NCBI RefSeq assembly: GCF_000429965.1
Contig: NZ_KE387004.1
Location: 251,526 to 315,525, forward strand
DNA length: 64,000 nucleotides
Source of the DNA: Desulfogranum mediterraneum DSM 13871
Lineage (GTDB): Bacteria > Desulfobacterota > Desulfobulbia > Desulfobulbales > Desulfobulbaceae
Direction: 5' to 3'
A model generated the notes under the pieces. It did not search any database. It had not been told where the DNA came from and worked only from the letters and a program-made list of their open reading frames with translations. Position 1 is the stretch's first letter, and each line of letters opens with the position of its first letter. Made by a program: the position numbers and the translations under genes. Positions 28,003-34,964 of this stretch are shown here, in pieces.

Positions 28003-28036
28003 AAAAAACTCCGGCCCGGAAAACAGCAGGCCGGAG
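28003..28036 (-). terminator. Intrinsic terminator in the leader of the CTERM gene
   Basis: On the minus strand CTCCGGCC and GGCCGGAG form a perfect 8-bp stem with a 12-base loop, followed by TTTTTT. It lies 89 bp upstream of the CTERM start codon, and no other minus-strand gene precedes it for more than 1 kb. It therefore looks like an attenuator inside the leader rather than the end of another transcript. Confidence 0.75.
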
Positions 28037-28047
28037 AAGAGGATGCA

Positions 28048-28081
28048 GGGCTCGCTACTCCCAGCCCCCATCCCGGATGGG
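28048..28081 (-). promoter_or_regulatory. Two small hairpins before the CTERM leader terminator
   Basis: Two adjacent stems, CCCATC/GATGGG at 28067-28081 and GGGCT/AGCCC at 28048-28067 (sharing a base), precede the terminator on the minus strand. They could be part of a ligand- or protein-sensing leader. I could not match them to a known riboswitch: the c-di-GMP (GEMM) core sequences are missing. A TATATA at about 28105-28110 may be the -10 box. Confidence 0.4.
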
Positions 28082-28118
28082 TGCGTCTGTGTTTAAAGTG
28101 GACCCTATATACGCGCAA

Positions 28119-28532
28119 CAGCCAAAACCGGCAGGTAGTTTATTGCTGAAAATACGAAATAAATTGCTCAAACACGGAAAACAGCAGTCAACTCAGACAA
28201 GGGCGAGCCTTCCTGTCACGACCTGAACAGCCGGAAACAAATGCGGGGCTATCCGGATCTGCCGACCCATTAGCCGGGAGGATCTCCCTGCTCAGATATT
28301 CATTTTTGGCACCGCTAAATAGCCGGCTGAACACATTGGCACGCTGCCGAGAGAACAGCTGGTGAACAAGGGCTCAAGCAACAGCACGCAAAGCAACAAG
28401 AGTTAAGATCTCAATTTGACACCAGATAAAGCCTGTGGTTTAATCATCTCATTTCCAGGCCGTTCCGCTCCCTCGGGCAGCCTCCAGGCAACAAGGAGCG
28501 GCCGCTCCAACCTCAACAGGAAAAAGCTACCA
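28119..28532. other. 414-bp divergent intergenic region
   Basis: Between the CTERM leader (minus) and the cysteine-rich lipoprotein (plus). It is more AT-rich near 28140-28170. No gene is supported; promoters for both directions are expected. Confidence 0.35.
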
Positions 28533-28907
28533 TTGAAGAAACTACTATTCGGATTCGGACTCCTTGTCTTTATAACCGGCTGCGGACCAATGTATGAAAC
28601 CCACTACTCCTATACCAGACCGAGCTCACCTGAAGGGACAGCCTGTGTCTTTCAGTGTGACAACTCACGGATGCAATGTATGGAAAATGTCCGCCTCAGG
28701 CAGCAGAACTGCGAGACAGCTAACCGCATCGCCCGACTCGAGTACGAGCAATGTGTCAGTAAAAACGGAAAGGATCGATGTTTCGAAGACTGGAATTTCT
28801 GTGACACAGATGAAGAGTCATGCAAGACCTTATACAATCAATGTTATCAGTCCTGCGGCGGGGAGGTAAGGATGACAAGAGTTTGTACATCCGGATGTAA
28901 CGAGTAA
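28533..28907 (+). CDS. Cysteine-rich lipoprotein of unknown function
   Basis: 124 residues from a TTG start (AGGAAAAAG upstream); the open frame is longer, but the signal peptide begins at LKKLLFGFGLLVFITGC. The lipobox ITGC puts Cys17 as the lipidated residue. The mature part of about 107 residues holds at least a dozen more cysteines spaced in CxxxC-like pairs (for example CVFQCDNSRMQC and CTSGC), which suggests several disulfides or metal sites. I do not recognise the family. It is followed directly by a copy of the dispersed repeat. An ATG start further up would give a less credible protein. Confidence 0.6.
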   Translation: MKKLLFGFGLLVFITGCGPMYETHYSYTRPSSPEGTACVFQCDNSRMQCMENVRLRQQNCETANRIARLEYEQCVSKNGKDRCFEDWNFCDTDEESCKTLYNQCYQSCGGEVRMTRVCTSGCNE

Positions 28908-28925
28908 GGTGGAGCGATTCAGACG

Positions 28926-29069
28926 TAAGGCTACCCTGAAGAGTTGTTATCTCGCCCAAGCTCTGCCGTATGCTCAGAAAATATCACTTAAATATCATCA
29001 AGATATCTGTGATATTTTTTCGCAGGCCTTAATCTTGATCGAAAAAGCTCATTTTTCAAGGTAGCCTTA
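28926..29069 (+). repeat. MITE-like repeat with 15-bp terminal inverted repeats
   Basis: The ends TAAGGCTACCCTGAA (28926-28940) and TTCAAGGTAGCCTTA (29055-29069) are inverted copies with one mismatch. The right 45 bases (CTTGATCGAAAAAGCTCATTTTTCAAGG) match the copy at 46524-46665; the left two thirds differ and contain repeated AAATATCA-type words. No transposase is coded inside. No clear target-site duplication was seen. Confidence 0.7.
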
Positions 29070-29150
29070 AGCTGACGTTATCGGTCCTTGAGAAGGGTCC
29101 GGCAGATCAGGTTCGGGTTACCGGCAGCAACAAAAACAGCCCCATAAGAG

Positions 29151-29381
29151 CTAGCCCAGCCACTGTTCCACTTCAGCCTGCTTGGGAGCCCTGCCGACAC
29201 ACTTGACCTCACCATCGATGACCACAGCCGGGGTCGAGAAAACACCCATCTGGGCAATCTCCTGAAAATCGGTCACCTTGATTACGGTGGCCTCACGTCC
29301 TTGAGCGGCAAGAGCCGCCTCAACATTTTTCTGTGCCTGCTCACAGGCAGCACATCCGGGACCACATACTTTGATTTCCAT
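29151..29381 (-). CDS. Small thioredoxin-fold redox protein (CxxC)
   Basis: 76 residues with CGPGCAACEQAQKN near the N-terminus, giving a CAAC redox pair (Cys10, Cys13) and an extra Cys6. FSTPAVVIDGEVKCVGRAP contains the cis-Pro loop. This is the small redox-active disulfide protein 2 family, often coded beside UPF0718 permeases and ArsR regulators. It may pass electrons to, or carry a metal(loid) for, the neighbouring permease; that is inference. AGGAGA precedes the ATG. It is the third gene of the arsR operon. Confidence 0.88.
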   Translation of the reverse strand: MEIKVCGPGCAACEQAQKNVEAALAAQGREATVIKVTDFQEIAQMGVFSTPAVVIDGEVKCVGRAPKQAEVEQWLG

Positions 29382-29449
29382 GGGATTCTCCTAAAAATAG
29401 ATATAAGGAATGGATTGGCAGCAACAGCCGGGTTACGCTGCACTCCCCA

Positions 29450-30514
29450 TCAGATAACCAGGTTGAAGAGGTAGCCGGTAAAGAGGATACCCAGACCTAC
29501 AACCGCTATAAAAACGACAATCAATTTTGGTTTCAGGACCTTGCGTAATATCACCATCTCGGGCAGGGACAGGGCGATTACGCTCATCATAAAGGCCAGG
29601 ACAGTGCCCAAGGCCGCTCCCTTGCCAAGAAGGGCCTCAACCACCGGTACGATGCCTGCCGCGTTGGAATACATCGGGATACCGACGAGCACTGCGGCCG
29701 GCACAGACCACCAGGCGTCTTTTCCCATGATAGAGGCCATGAAGGCCTCAGGCACATAGCCATGGATGACGGCACCCACTCCGATACCGAGCACCACATA
29801 GAGCCAGACCTTACCGACAATATCCCGTACAGCCTCACCACCACGTTCAATCCGGTTGGCCCAGGTGAGCTTCTCCTCAATCACGATGGCCTCACCTGCC
29901 CGCAACTCCTGGACCCACTCTTCTATCCATCCTTCCAACCGTAAACGACCGATCACCCATCCCGCCACCATGGCAATGAGGAGGCCCGTCCCCAGGTAGA
30001 GGGCTGCAACCTTCCAGCCGAGTAGACCGTAGAGGAGGACCAGAGCTATCTCATTCACCATCGGAGCGGCGATCAGAAAGGAAAAGGTGACCCCCAGAGG
30101 GACACCGGCTTGAACAAAGCCGAGAAAGAGCGGCACAGCGGAGCAGGAACAGAAAGGGGTAACAATACCCAGCAGGGCGGCCATGACATTACCGGCAGAC
30201 TCTCTTCTTCCAGCCAGGTAGCTACGGGTGCGCTCCTGGGTGAAAAAGGAGCGGATCACGCCGACCACAAAGACAATGAGCGTCAAGAGCATCATCACCT
30301 TGGGCGTGTCATAGACAAAAAACTGGATCGCCTCACCAAGATGGCTGCCTGGTTCAAGACCGACCAGGGTGTAGGCAAAAAAGTGGGAAATGGGCTCCAG
30401 TTGGCTGTAGAGCAGGTACCAGGCCACCAGAACGATGGCACCGAGAACAAGAGGTCTTCCCGGGATCAGGGCTTGTGCCTCGCCCGCCTTGGCGTCGACT
30501 TGATACTTTTCCAT
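29450..30514 (-). CDS. UPF0718/ArsP-like permease
   Basis: 354 residues with about eight to ten transmembrane helices. The first half has the motif TPFCSCSAVPLFLGFVQAG, and the second half repeats the pattern around PMYSNAAGIVPVVEALLGKG. This family (DUF318) includes ArsP, which exports methylated trivalent arsenicals; other members are uncharacterised. Regulation by an ArsR protein 19 bp upstream and a thioredoxin-like partner downstream supports a role in metalloid or thiol-linked export. The start has no strong ribosome-binding site, so coupling to arsR is likely. Confidence 0.88.
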   Translation of the reverse strand: MEKYQVDAKAGEAQALIPGRPLVLGAIVLVAWYLLYSQLEPISHFFAYTLVGLEPGSHLGEAIQFFVYDTPKVMMLLTLIVFVVGVIRSFFTQERTRSYLAGRRESAGNVMAALLGIVTPFCSCSAVPLFLGFVQAGVPLGVTFSFLIAAPMVNEIALVLLYGLLGWKVAALYLGTGLLIAMVAGWVIGRLRLEGWIEEWVQELRAGEAIVIEEKLTWANRIERGGEAVRDIVGKVWLYVVLGIGVGAVIHGYVPEAFMASIMGKDAWWSVPAAVLVGIPMYSNAAGIVPVVEALLGKGAALGTVLAFMMSVIALSLPEMVILRKVLKPKLIVVFIAVVGLGILFTGYLFNLVI

Positions 30515-30533
30515 AATCGTGTACTCAGTTAAG

Positions 30534-30896
30534 TTAATCTTTGGGCCTGCAACTGCGCATCACCAATGCTTCGGGCAGGGCAGAGAGCATCTCCTTGAGT
30601 TCCTGGTCGTCGTCCAGCCAGGTTCGGAGTTGGGAGAGCAGACTCTCCGCGTACACCGATTCACCACCATCTGCCAGGCAATAGATGATCCAGGTGCCCT
30701 GCCGGGATCGTTCAACCAGTCCGGCATCTTCCAACAGTTTCATGTGCTTGGAAACTGTGGACTGGGCCAGCCCCAGGAGCTTTTGGATTTCACAGACACA
30801 GAGCTCTCTCTCTTCCAAAAGCTTCAGCACACGCACCCTGTTCGGGTCGGAGAGGGCTTTCATTACCCTGATAAATGGTTTCATCATCCCTTTCAC
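30534..30896 (-). CDS. arsR: ArsR-family metalloregulator
   Basis: 120 residues, a winged-helix repressor: KALSDPNRVRVLKLLEERE (helices 1-2), ELCVCEIQKLLGLAQSTVSK (metal-binding Cys pair followed by the recognition helix) and HMKLLEDAGLVERSRQGTWI (wing). The CVC pair in helix 3 is the As(III)/Sb(III) site of classic ArsR; a third Cys near the C-terminus (RSCRPKD) may add a ligand. It should repress its own operon and release DNA when the metalloid binds. A strong promoter and overlapping inverted repeat lie just upstream. Confidence 0.9.
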   Translation of the reverse strand: MKGMMKPFIRVMKALSDPNRVRVLKLLEERELCVCEIQKLLGLAQSTVSKHMKLLEDAGLVERSRQGTWIIYCLADGGESVYAESLLSQLRTWLDDDQELKEMLSALPEALVMRSCRPKD

Positions 30897-30904
30897 TCAT
30901 TCAG

Positions 30905-30923
30905 ATATCGTCATTTAGCGATT
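30905..30923 (-). promoter_or_regulatory. Candidate ArsR operator
   Basis: An imperfect inverted repeat ATATCG-N8-CGATTAAT begins right next to the -10 box of the arsR promoter. Its position at the transcription start is what an ArsR repressor needs. Half-sites are short, so this is a tentative call. Confidence 0.45.
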
Positions 30924-30951
30924 AATATAGAACTGTGCTCCCTTTTGTCAA
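30924..30951 (-). promoter_or_regulatory. Strong sigma-70 promoter of the arsR operon
   Basis: On the minus strand TTGACA (30951-30946), a perfect -35, is followed after 16 bases by TATATT (30929-30924), a five-of-six -10. It lies 28 bp from the arsR start codon, leaving a very short leader. Confidence 0.75.
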
Positions 30952-31312
30952 TCCTTTTCTCTCGCCTCTTCTCCTGGCGCCTCCCCCAAGAAAACCCTGT
31001 CCGGAATCCCGGATACGACCAGGGAGGGACAGAGCAGGCGGGCTGCAACGACTCGCCATCAGCTGCCCCCTCCCTGGGTTGCATCCAGCCGCCGGCAGAG
31101 CCTTCCCGCGCCATGGGCGTAACAGGGAAGCCAGGGAAAGCAAGCCCCTTTCCAGGCTCAAGCTGGTAATAATATAGAAGATTACCATGGACTTTTGGCA
31201 GGTTTCACTGCTACAGTTTAAGAAACATTCTTAGGGGAGCTTGCCCCCCCTTTCAAGGCCCCAGGGCCGTCAAACCCCTCAGCTCAATTTCACCTCAACA
31301 GAGGCATAAAAG
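30952..31312. other. 361-bp divergent region before the metal ABC operon
   Basis: No gene is supported. The TroA-like operon promoter should lie near 31190-31290, but I see only weak elements. A short G4/C7 inverted pair at about 31234-31249 is the only other structure. Confidence 0.3.
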
Positions 31313-32248
31313 ATGAGACCTGTTATTAGAACCCTGCTCCTGCTCCTGCTCTGTTCTGTCCTCAGCCTTTCTCCACTTTCGCTGCAGGCACAGCCAGCGA
31401 GCAAAAAGCTCCGGATCGTCACCTCCACCACCCAGATCGCCGATTTTACCCGCCAGATCATGGGGGACCGGGCCGAGGTCATCAGTGTACTCGCCCCGGG
31501 TGCCGATCCCCATACCTACCAACCCACACCCGACGATGTCCAGCTGGTGCTCCGGGCCGATATCTGCATGGAAAACGGCCTCCATCTGGAAGGCAAGAGC
31601 TGGATGGCCACCCTGGCCAGGGATGCGGACAAGCCCCTGGTCACCGCCACTACGGGACTGGCGCCCTTGCTGGTGGGTGAGGGCGAGGAGGCCATCATGG
31701 ATCCCCATGCCTGGTTCTCCCCGCGTAACGCCGCCCTCTACGTCAACAATATCCTCAAGGCGGTCAGCGGTTTTGATCCGGCCAACAGGGCGGAGTATCA
31801 GGCCCGGACCCGACTCTTCCTCCAGCAACTGCGGGTCCTGGATGCCTGGATCCGGGAGCAGGTCAGCCGCATTCCTCCCCACCGACGGATCCTGGTGACC
31901 ACCCACGATGCCTTCAACTACTTCTGCCGGGAATATAAGTTCAACCCAGGCAACGACTTCCTCTCCATTGCCCCGGTGGGCTGGTCCACGGGTGCCGAGG
32001 TGGGCGCCGGCATCACCCCGGAGCGACGGCGCAAGGTGGTGCAGTCCATCAAGGAGTCCGGGGCTCCGGCCATCTTTGTGGAGACCACCATCAATCCCAA
32101 ACAGATCCGGGAGATTGCCCAGGAAACCGGGGTAGCCATCGGCGGTGAACTCTACTCAGACTCCATGGGGCCGGCCGGCAGCGCCGGGGAGACCTATATC
32201 GGCATGCTCCGGGAAAACGTGCTCTTGATTGTCAATGCGCTTCAATAA
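31313..32248 (+). CDS. Metal ABC transporter substrate-binding protein (TroA/ZnuA-like)
   Basis: 311 residues with a signal peptide (about 1-27, ending LQAQ). It belongs to the cluster A-I/ZinT-like metal-binding proteins of the periplasm. The four metal ligands are visible: His67 (DPHTYQP), His132 (DPHAW), His198 (TTHDAF) and Asp283 (SDS). Three His plus one Asp matches TroA and ZnuA rather than the Glu-containing Mn-type PsaA, so Zn or Mn are the likely ions. There is no His-rich loop. It heads a four-gene operon with an accessory protein, an ATPase and a permease. Confidence 0.92.
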   Translation: MRPVIRTLLLLLLCSVLSLSPLSLQAQPASKKLRIVTSTTQIADFTRQIMGDRAEVISVLAPGADPHTYQPTPDDVQLVLRADICMENGLHLEGKSWMATLARDADKPLVTATTGLAPLLVGEGEEAIMDPHAWFSPRNAALYVNNILKAVSGFDPANRAEYQARTRLFLQQLRVLDAWIREQVSRIPPHRRILVTTHDAFNYFCREYKFNPGNDFLSIAPVGWSTGAEVGAGITPERRRKVVQSIKESGAPAIFVETTINPKQIREIAQETGVAIGGELYSDSMGPAGSAGETYIGMLRENVLLIVNALQ

Positions 32249-32271
32249 TCCCCCACACCTAAGGTGACCTG

Positions 32272-32775
32272 ATGCGATTTATCCTCACCCTCCTGATCTG
32301 GCTGGTAATCATCGGCGGGCTCTGGTCCTATAGCAGACAGCGGCAGGCGGCCGAAGCCGAGATCGTGATCCGCAACCCGACCCTGACCCTGGCAAAAGAG
32401 GTCTACTCCCTCAAGCTGACCCCGACCTTCTCCAGCGAAGCCGATCCCTTTGCCCTCCAGACCGAGGATAGCGGCCCTGTGGCGTTGGAGCTGCGGCTCA
32501 ACGGCCGGCTCCTGCCGGTGCCTGCGGATCAGCTCAACCGGGGCATCCCCTGGACCCTGGAGGGGGTTGAGGGGCTGGTGATGGGCGACAACGAGATCTA
32601 CCTTGCGGCAAGCCCGCCGCTGAGCGAAGGCAGCCTGGAGCATGGGATGCGGGTGCAGCTGGCCCGGGCCGGGGTCAGGGTGGTTGATACCACCCTCTGG
32701 AGCAGCCAGGGCTCCCTGGTCTCCGGAACCATCCACTTTGCCCTGACAGCGAAGGAGGAGAGCCATGACCACTGA
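32272..32775 (+). CDS. Membrane-anchored protein of unknown function in the metal ABC operon
   Basis: 167 residues. One hydrophobic segment (about 3-20, RFILTLLIWLVIIGGLW) anchors or exports it, and the remaining 145 residues look like a periplasmic beta-rich domain (ELRLNGRLLPVPADQLNRGI). I do not recognise a family. It lies 23 bp after the substrate-binding protein and overlaps the ATPase gene by 11 bases, so it is made with the transporter. It may help deliver metal or stabilise the complex; that is speculation. The terminal HDH is forced by the overlap. Confidence 0.8.
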   Translation: MRFILTLLIWLVIIGGLWSYSRQRQAAEAEIVIRNPTLTLAKEVYSLKLTPTFSSEADPFALQTEDSGPVALELRLNGRLLPVPADQLNRGIPWTLEGVEGLVMGDNEIYLAASPPLSEGSLEHGMRVQLARAGVRVVDTTLWSSQGSLVSGTIHFALTAKEESHDH

Positions 32776-33553
32776 CCACCCCACTGCTGCAAATCACAAG
32801 AAACGGGCCAACGCCATCGATGTGGAACACCTCACCGTCAGCTACCATGCCCGGGCGGCACTGCTCGATGTCTCGGTGAGCATCGAGCCGGATCAGCTGG
32901 TGGGGGTGATCGGTCCCAACGGTGCCGGCAAATCCACCTTTATCAAGGCGATCCTCGGCTTTGTCAAACCGGATATCGGTTCGGTGCTGATCAACGGCCG
33001 GAATGTCCAGCGGGTCAAGGGGCAGGTGGCCTATGTGCCCCAGCGGGGATCGGTGGACTGGGATTTTCCGATCACGGTCCAGGAGGTCGCCCTGATGGGC
33101 AGGTATCAGAAGATCCCCTGGTATACCAGCCCCCGGAAAAGAGACCGGCAGGCGGCTGTCGAGGCCCTGGAGATGGTGCGGATGGCGGACTTTGCAGATC
33201 GCCAGATCGGCGAGCTCTCCGGCGGCCAGCAGCAACGGGTCTTCCTGGCCAGGGCCCTGGCCCAGGGGAGTGAGATCCTCTTGCTGGATGAGCCCTTTGC
33301 CGGGGTGGATGCAGCCACGGAGCGGGCCATCCTGGACGTGTTGGGCCGGGCCAAGGAGGTGGGCAAGACCCTGGTGGTGGTTCACCACGACCTGGCCACG
33401 GCCGGCGAGTACTTTGACAAGCTGCTGCTGATCAAACAGCGTCTCTACGCCTACGGCCCTCCCGAGGCGGTCTTGGAGGAAGAGTTGCTGAGCAAGGTCT
33501 ATGAGGGGCGGCTCCGCATTTTCAGTGACCTGACAAAGAGGGGGGAAGGCTGA
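32765..33553 (+). CDS. Metal ABC transporter ATP-binding protein
   Basis: 262 residues. Walker A GPNGAGKST, Q-loop VPQRGSVDWDFP, signature LSGGQQQRVFLARAL, Walker B LLLDEPFAGVD and H-loop VVVHHDL are all present. The WDFP after the Q-loop and the MGRYQKIPW stretch are typical of the Mn/Zn/Fe chelate ABC ATPases (ZnuC, MntB, TroB). GGAGGAG precedes the ATG. It overlaps the permease gene by one base (33553). Confidence 0.94.
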   Translation: MTTDHPTAANHKKRANAIDVEHLTVSYHARAALLDVSVSIEPDQLVGVIGPNGAGKSTFIKAILGFVKPDIGSVLINGRNVQRVKGQVAYVPQRGSVDWDFPITVQEVALMGRYQKIPWYTSPRKRDRQAAVEALEMVRMADFADRQIGELSGGQQQRVFLARALAQGSEILLLDEPFAGVDAATERAILDVLGRAKEVGKTLVVVHHDLATAGEYFDKLLLIKQRLYAYGPPEAVLEEELLSKVYEGRLRIFSDLTKRGEG

Positions 33554-34812
33554 TGCTCGATGCGATTCTTGCACCACTGACTGAGACCTATTTTCAGAAG
33601 GCCCTGATCGGCGGCTCCATCGTTGCCGTGGTTGCCGGAGTGGTAGGGTGCCTGGTGGTACTCCGGCGGATGGCCTTTCTGGGGGACGCCCTCTCCCATG
33701 CCATGATCGCAGGAGTTGCCGGCGGCTACCTGGTGATGAAGATGCTCTTCGGTTACGAGGCCCATGCCCCGGGGATGCTGCTGGGCTCGCTGATTGCGGC
33801 CATCGCCACGGTGGCGCTGATCAGTTTTGTCTCCCGGGTCTCCCGGATCAAGGAGGATACCACCATCGGCATCATGTATACCGGGATCTTTGCCCTGGGG
33901 GTGGTGGCGGTCTCCATCTTCCGCCACTACATCCACATCGACCTGATGCACTTTATCATGGGCGATATCCTGGGGGTGGCTGACACCGACCTCTGGGTAA
34001 GCGCCTTCACCGCGGTGGTGGTCCTGAGCATCATCATCCTCTTTTTCAGGCATTTTCAGCTCGCCACCTTTGACCCGGTGATGGCAGCCTCCATCGGCCT
34101 GCCGGTACTCTTTCTCGACTATGTGCTGACCACCTGCGTCTCTTTGGTGGTGGTGAGTGCGGTCAGCATGGTGGGGGTCATCCTGGTGGTGGGGCTGTTG
34201 ATCACCCCGGCGGCCACGGCCTACCTCTTAAGCGACCGGCTGGACCGGATGATGATCCTCTCCGGGATATTCGGAGTGACCAGCGTGGTGGGGGGCCTCT
34301 TTCTCTGCGTCTGGCTGGACTCTGCCGGCGGCGGGGCGATCATGCTCTTCTGTACCCTCCAGTTTCTGGTGGTCCTGGCCCTGGCCCCCAAGTACGGGCT
34401 GCTGGCCCGCTGGCTGCGGCTGAAGCGAATGGTACCCCAACAGGTGGTGGAGGACGTGCTCACCACCATCCTCAGAAACGAGGGGGTGACCCCGCTGGAA
34501 ACAATCCGCACCTATGTCCAGGAACCGGCCAAGAGCCTCAACAAGGCCCTGCAGCGGATGGTCCAGGACGGCCTCCTGGCCGCATCGGAAGAAGGTTATG
34601 CCCTGACCGCCGACGGCCAGGTGGAGGCGGACAAGGTGCTGCGGGCCCACCGCCTATGGGAGTCCTACCTGGCCCAGATCGGCACCCCCAAAGACCAGCT
34701 GCACAGCACGGCCCACCACCTGGAGCATATCCGGGAGGGAGAGACCATCGAATACCTGGATGAAAAGCTGGGCCATCCCAGGAGAGACCCCCACGGCAGG
34801 CTTATCCCCTAG
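33553..34812 (+). CDS. Metal ABC permease fused to a DtxR-like regulatory domain
   Basis: 419 residues. Residues 1-285 are an ABC-3 permease with about eight to nine helices; RRMAFLGDALSHAMIAGVAG is the family signature. Residues about 290-345 resemble a winged helix (LTTILRNEGVTPLETIRTYV) and 346-419 a DtxR/MntR metal-binding and dimer domain (HRLWESYLAQIG, AHHLEHI, DPHGRLIP). Similar permease-DtxR fusions are known for some TroC/MntC proteins. The tail may sense cytosolic metal and adjust transport, rather than bind DNA. It ends the operon; a strong hairpin follows. Confidence 0.9.
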   Translation: MLDAILAPLTETYFQKALIGGSIVAVVAGVVGCLVVLRRMAFLGDALSHAMIAGVAGGYLVMKMLFGYEAHAPGMLLGSLIAAIATVALISFVSRVSRIKEDTTIGIMYTGIFALGVVAVSIFRHYIHIDLMHFIMGDILGVADTDLWVSAFTAVVVLSIIILFFRHFQLATFDPVMAASIGLPVLFLDYVLTTCVSLVVVSAVSMVGVILVVGLLITPAATAYLLSDRLDRMMILSGIFGVTSVVGGLFLCVWLDSAGGGAIMLFCTLQFLVVLALAPKYGLLARWLRLKRMVPQQVVEDVLTTILRNEGVTPLETIRTYVQEPAKSLNKALQRMVQDGLLAASEEGYALTADGQVEADKVLRAHRLWESYLAQIGTPKDQLHSTAHHLEHIREGETIEYLDEKLGHPRRDPHGRLIP

Positions 34813-34908
34813 GGGGGATCACAGCAGACTCTTGTCCTCATCCTCGGCCGAGACTGCCCGGGGCTGGGCGAAGCACAAGGCCTCCCGCCTCCCAAAGGGC
34901 CCCGCTAC

Positions 34909-34934
34909 TTTCCCGGAGCTTGTGCTCCGGGAAA
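34909..34934. terminator. Strong 11-bp hairpin between convergent genes
   Basis: TTTCCCGGAGC and GCTCCGGGAAA form a perfect 11-bp stem with loop TTGT. It sits between the stop codons of the metal permease and the convergent 450-aa gene. There is no T tract after the stem on either strand, so its terminator role is unproven. Confidence 0.5.
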
Positions 34935-34964
34935 AGGACTGTTCACGCTGCTGGGGCCGGGCGC

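Noticed and set aside
28003-28110. c-di-GMP (GEMM) riboswitch in the CTERM leader
   Set aside because: The conserved CAAACC and GCAAAGC core segments are absent; kept only as an unassigned structured leader.
28336-28352. Sigma-54 promoter-like TTGGCACGCTGC
   Set aside because: The -24 half fits but the -12 TTGC half is missing at the right spacing.
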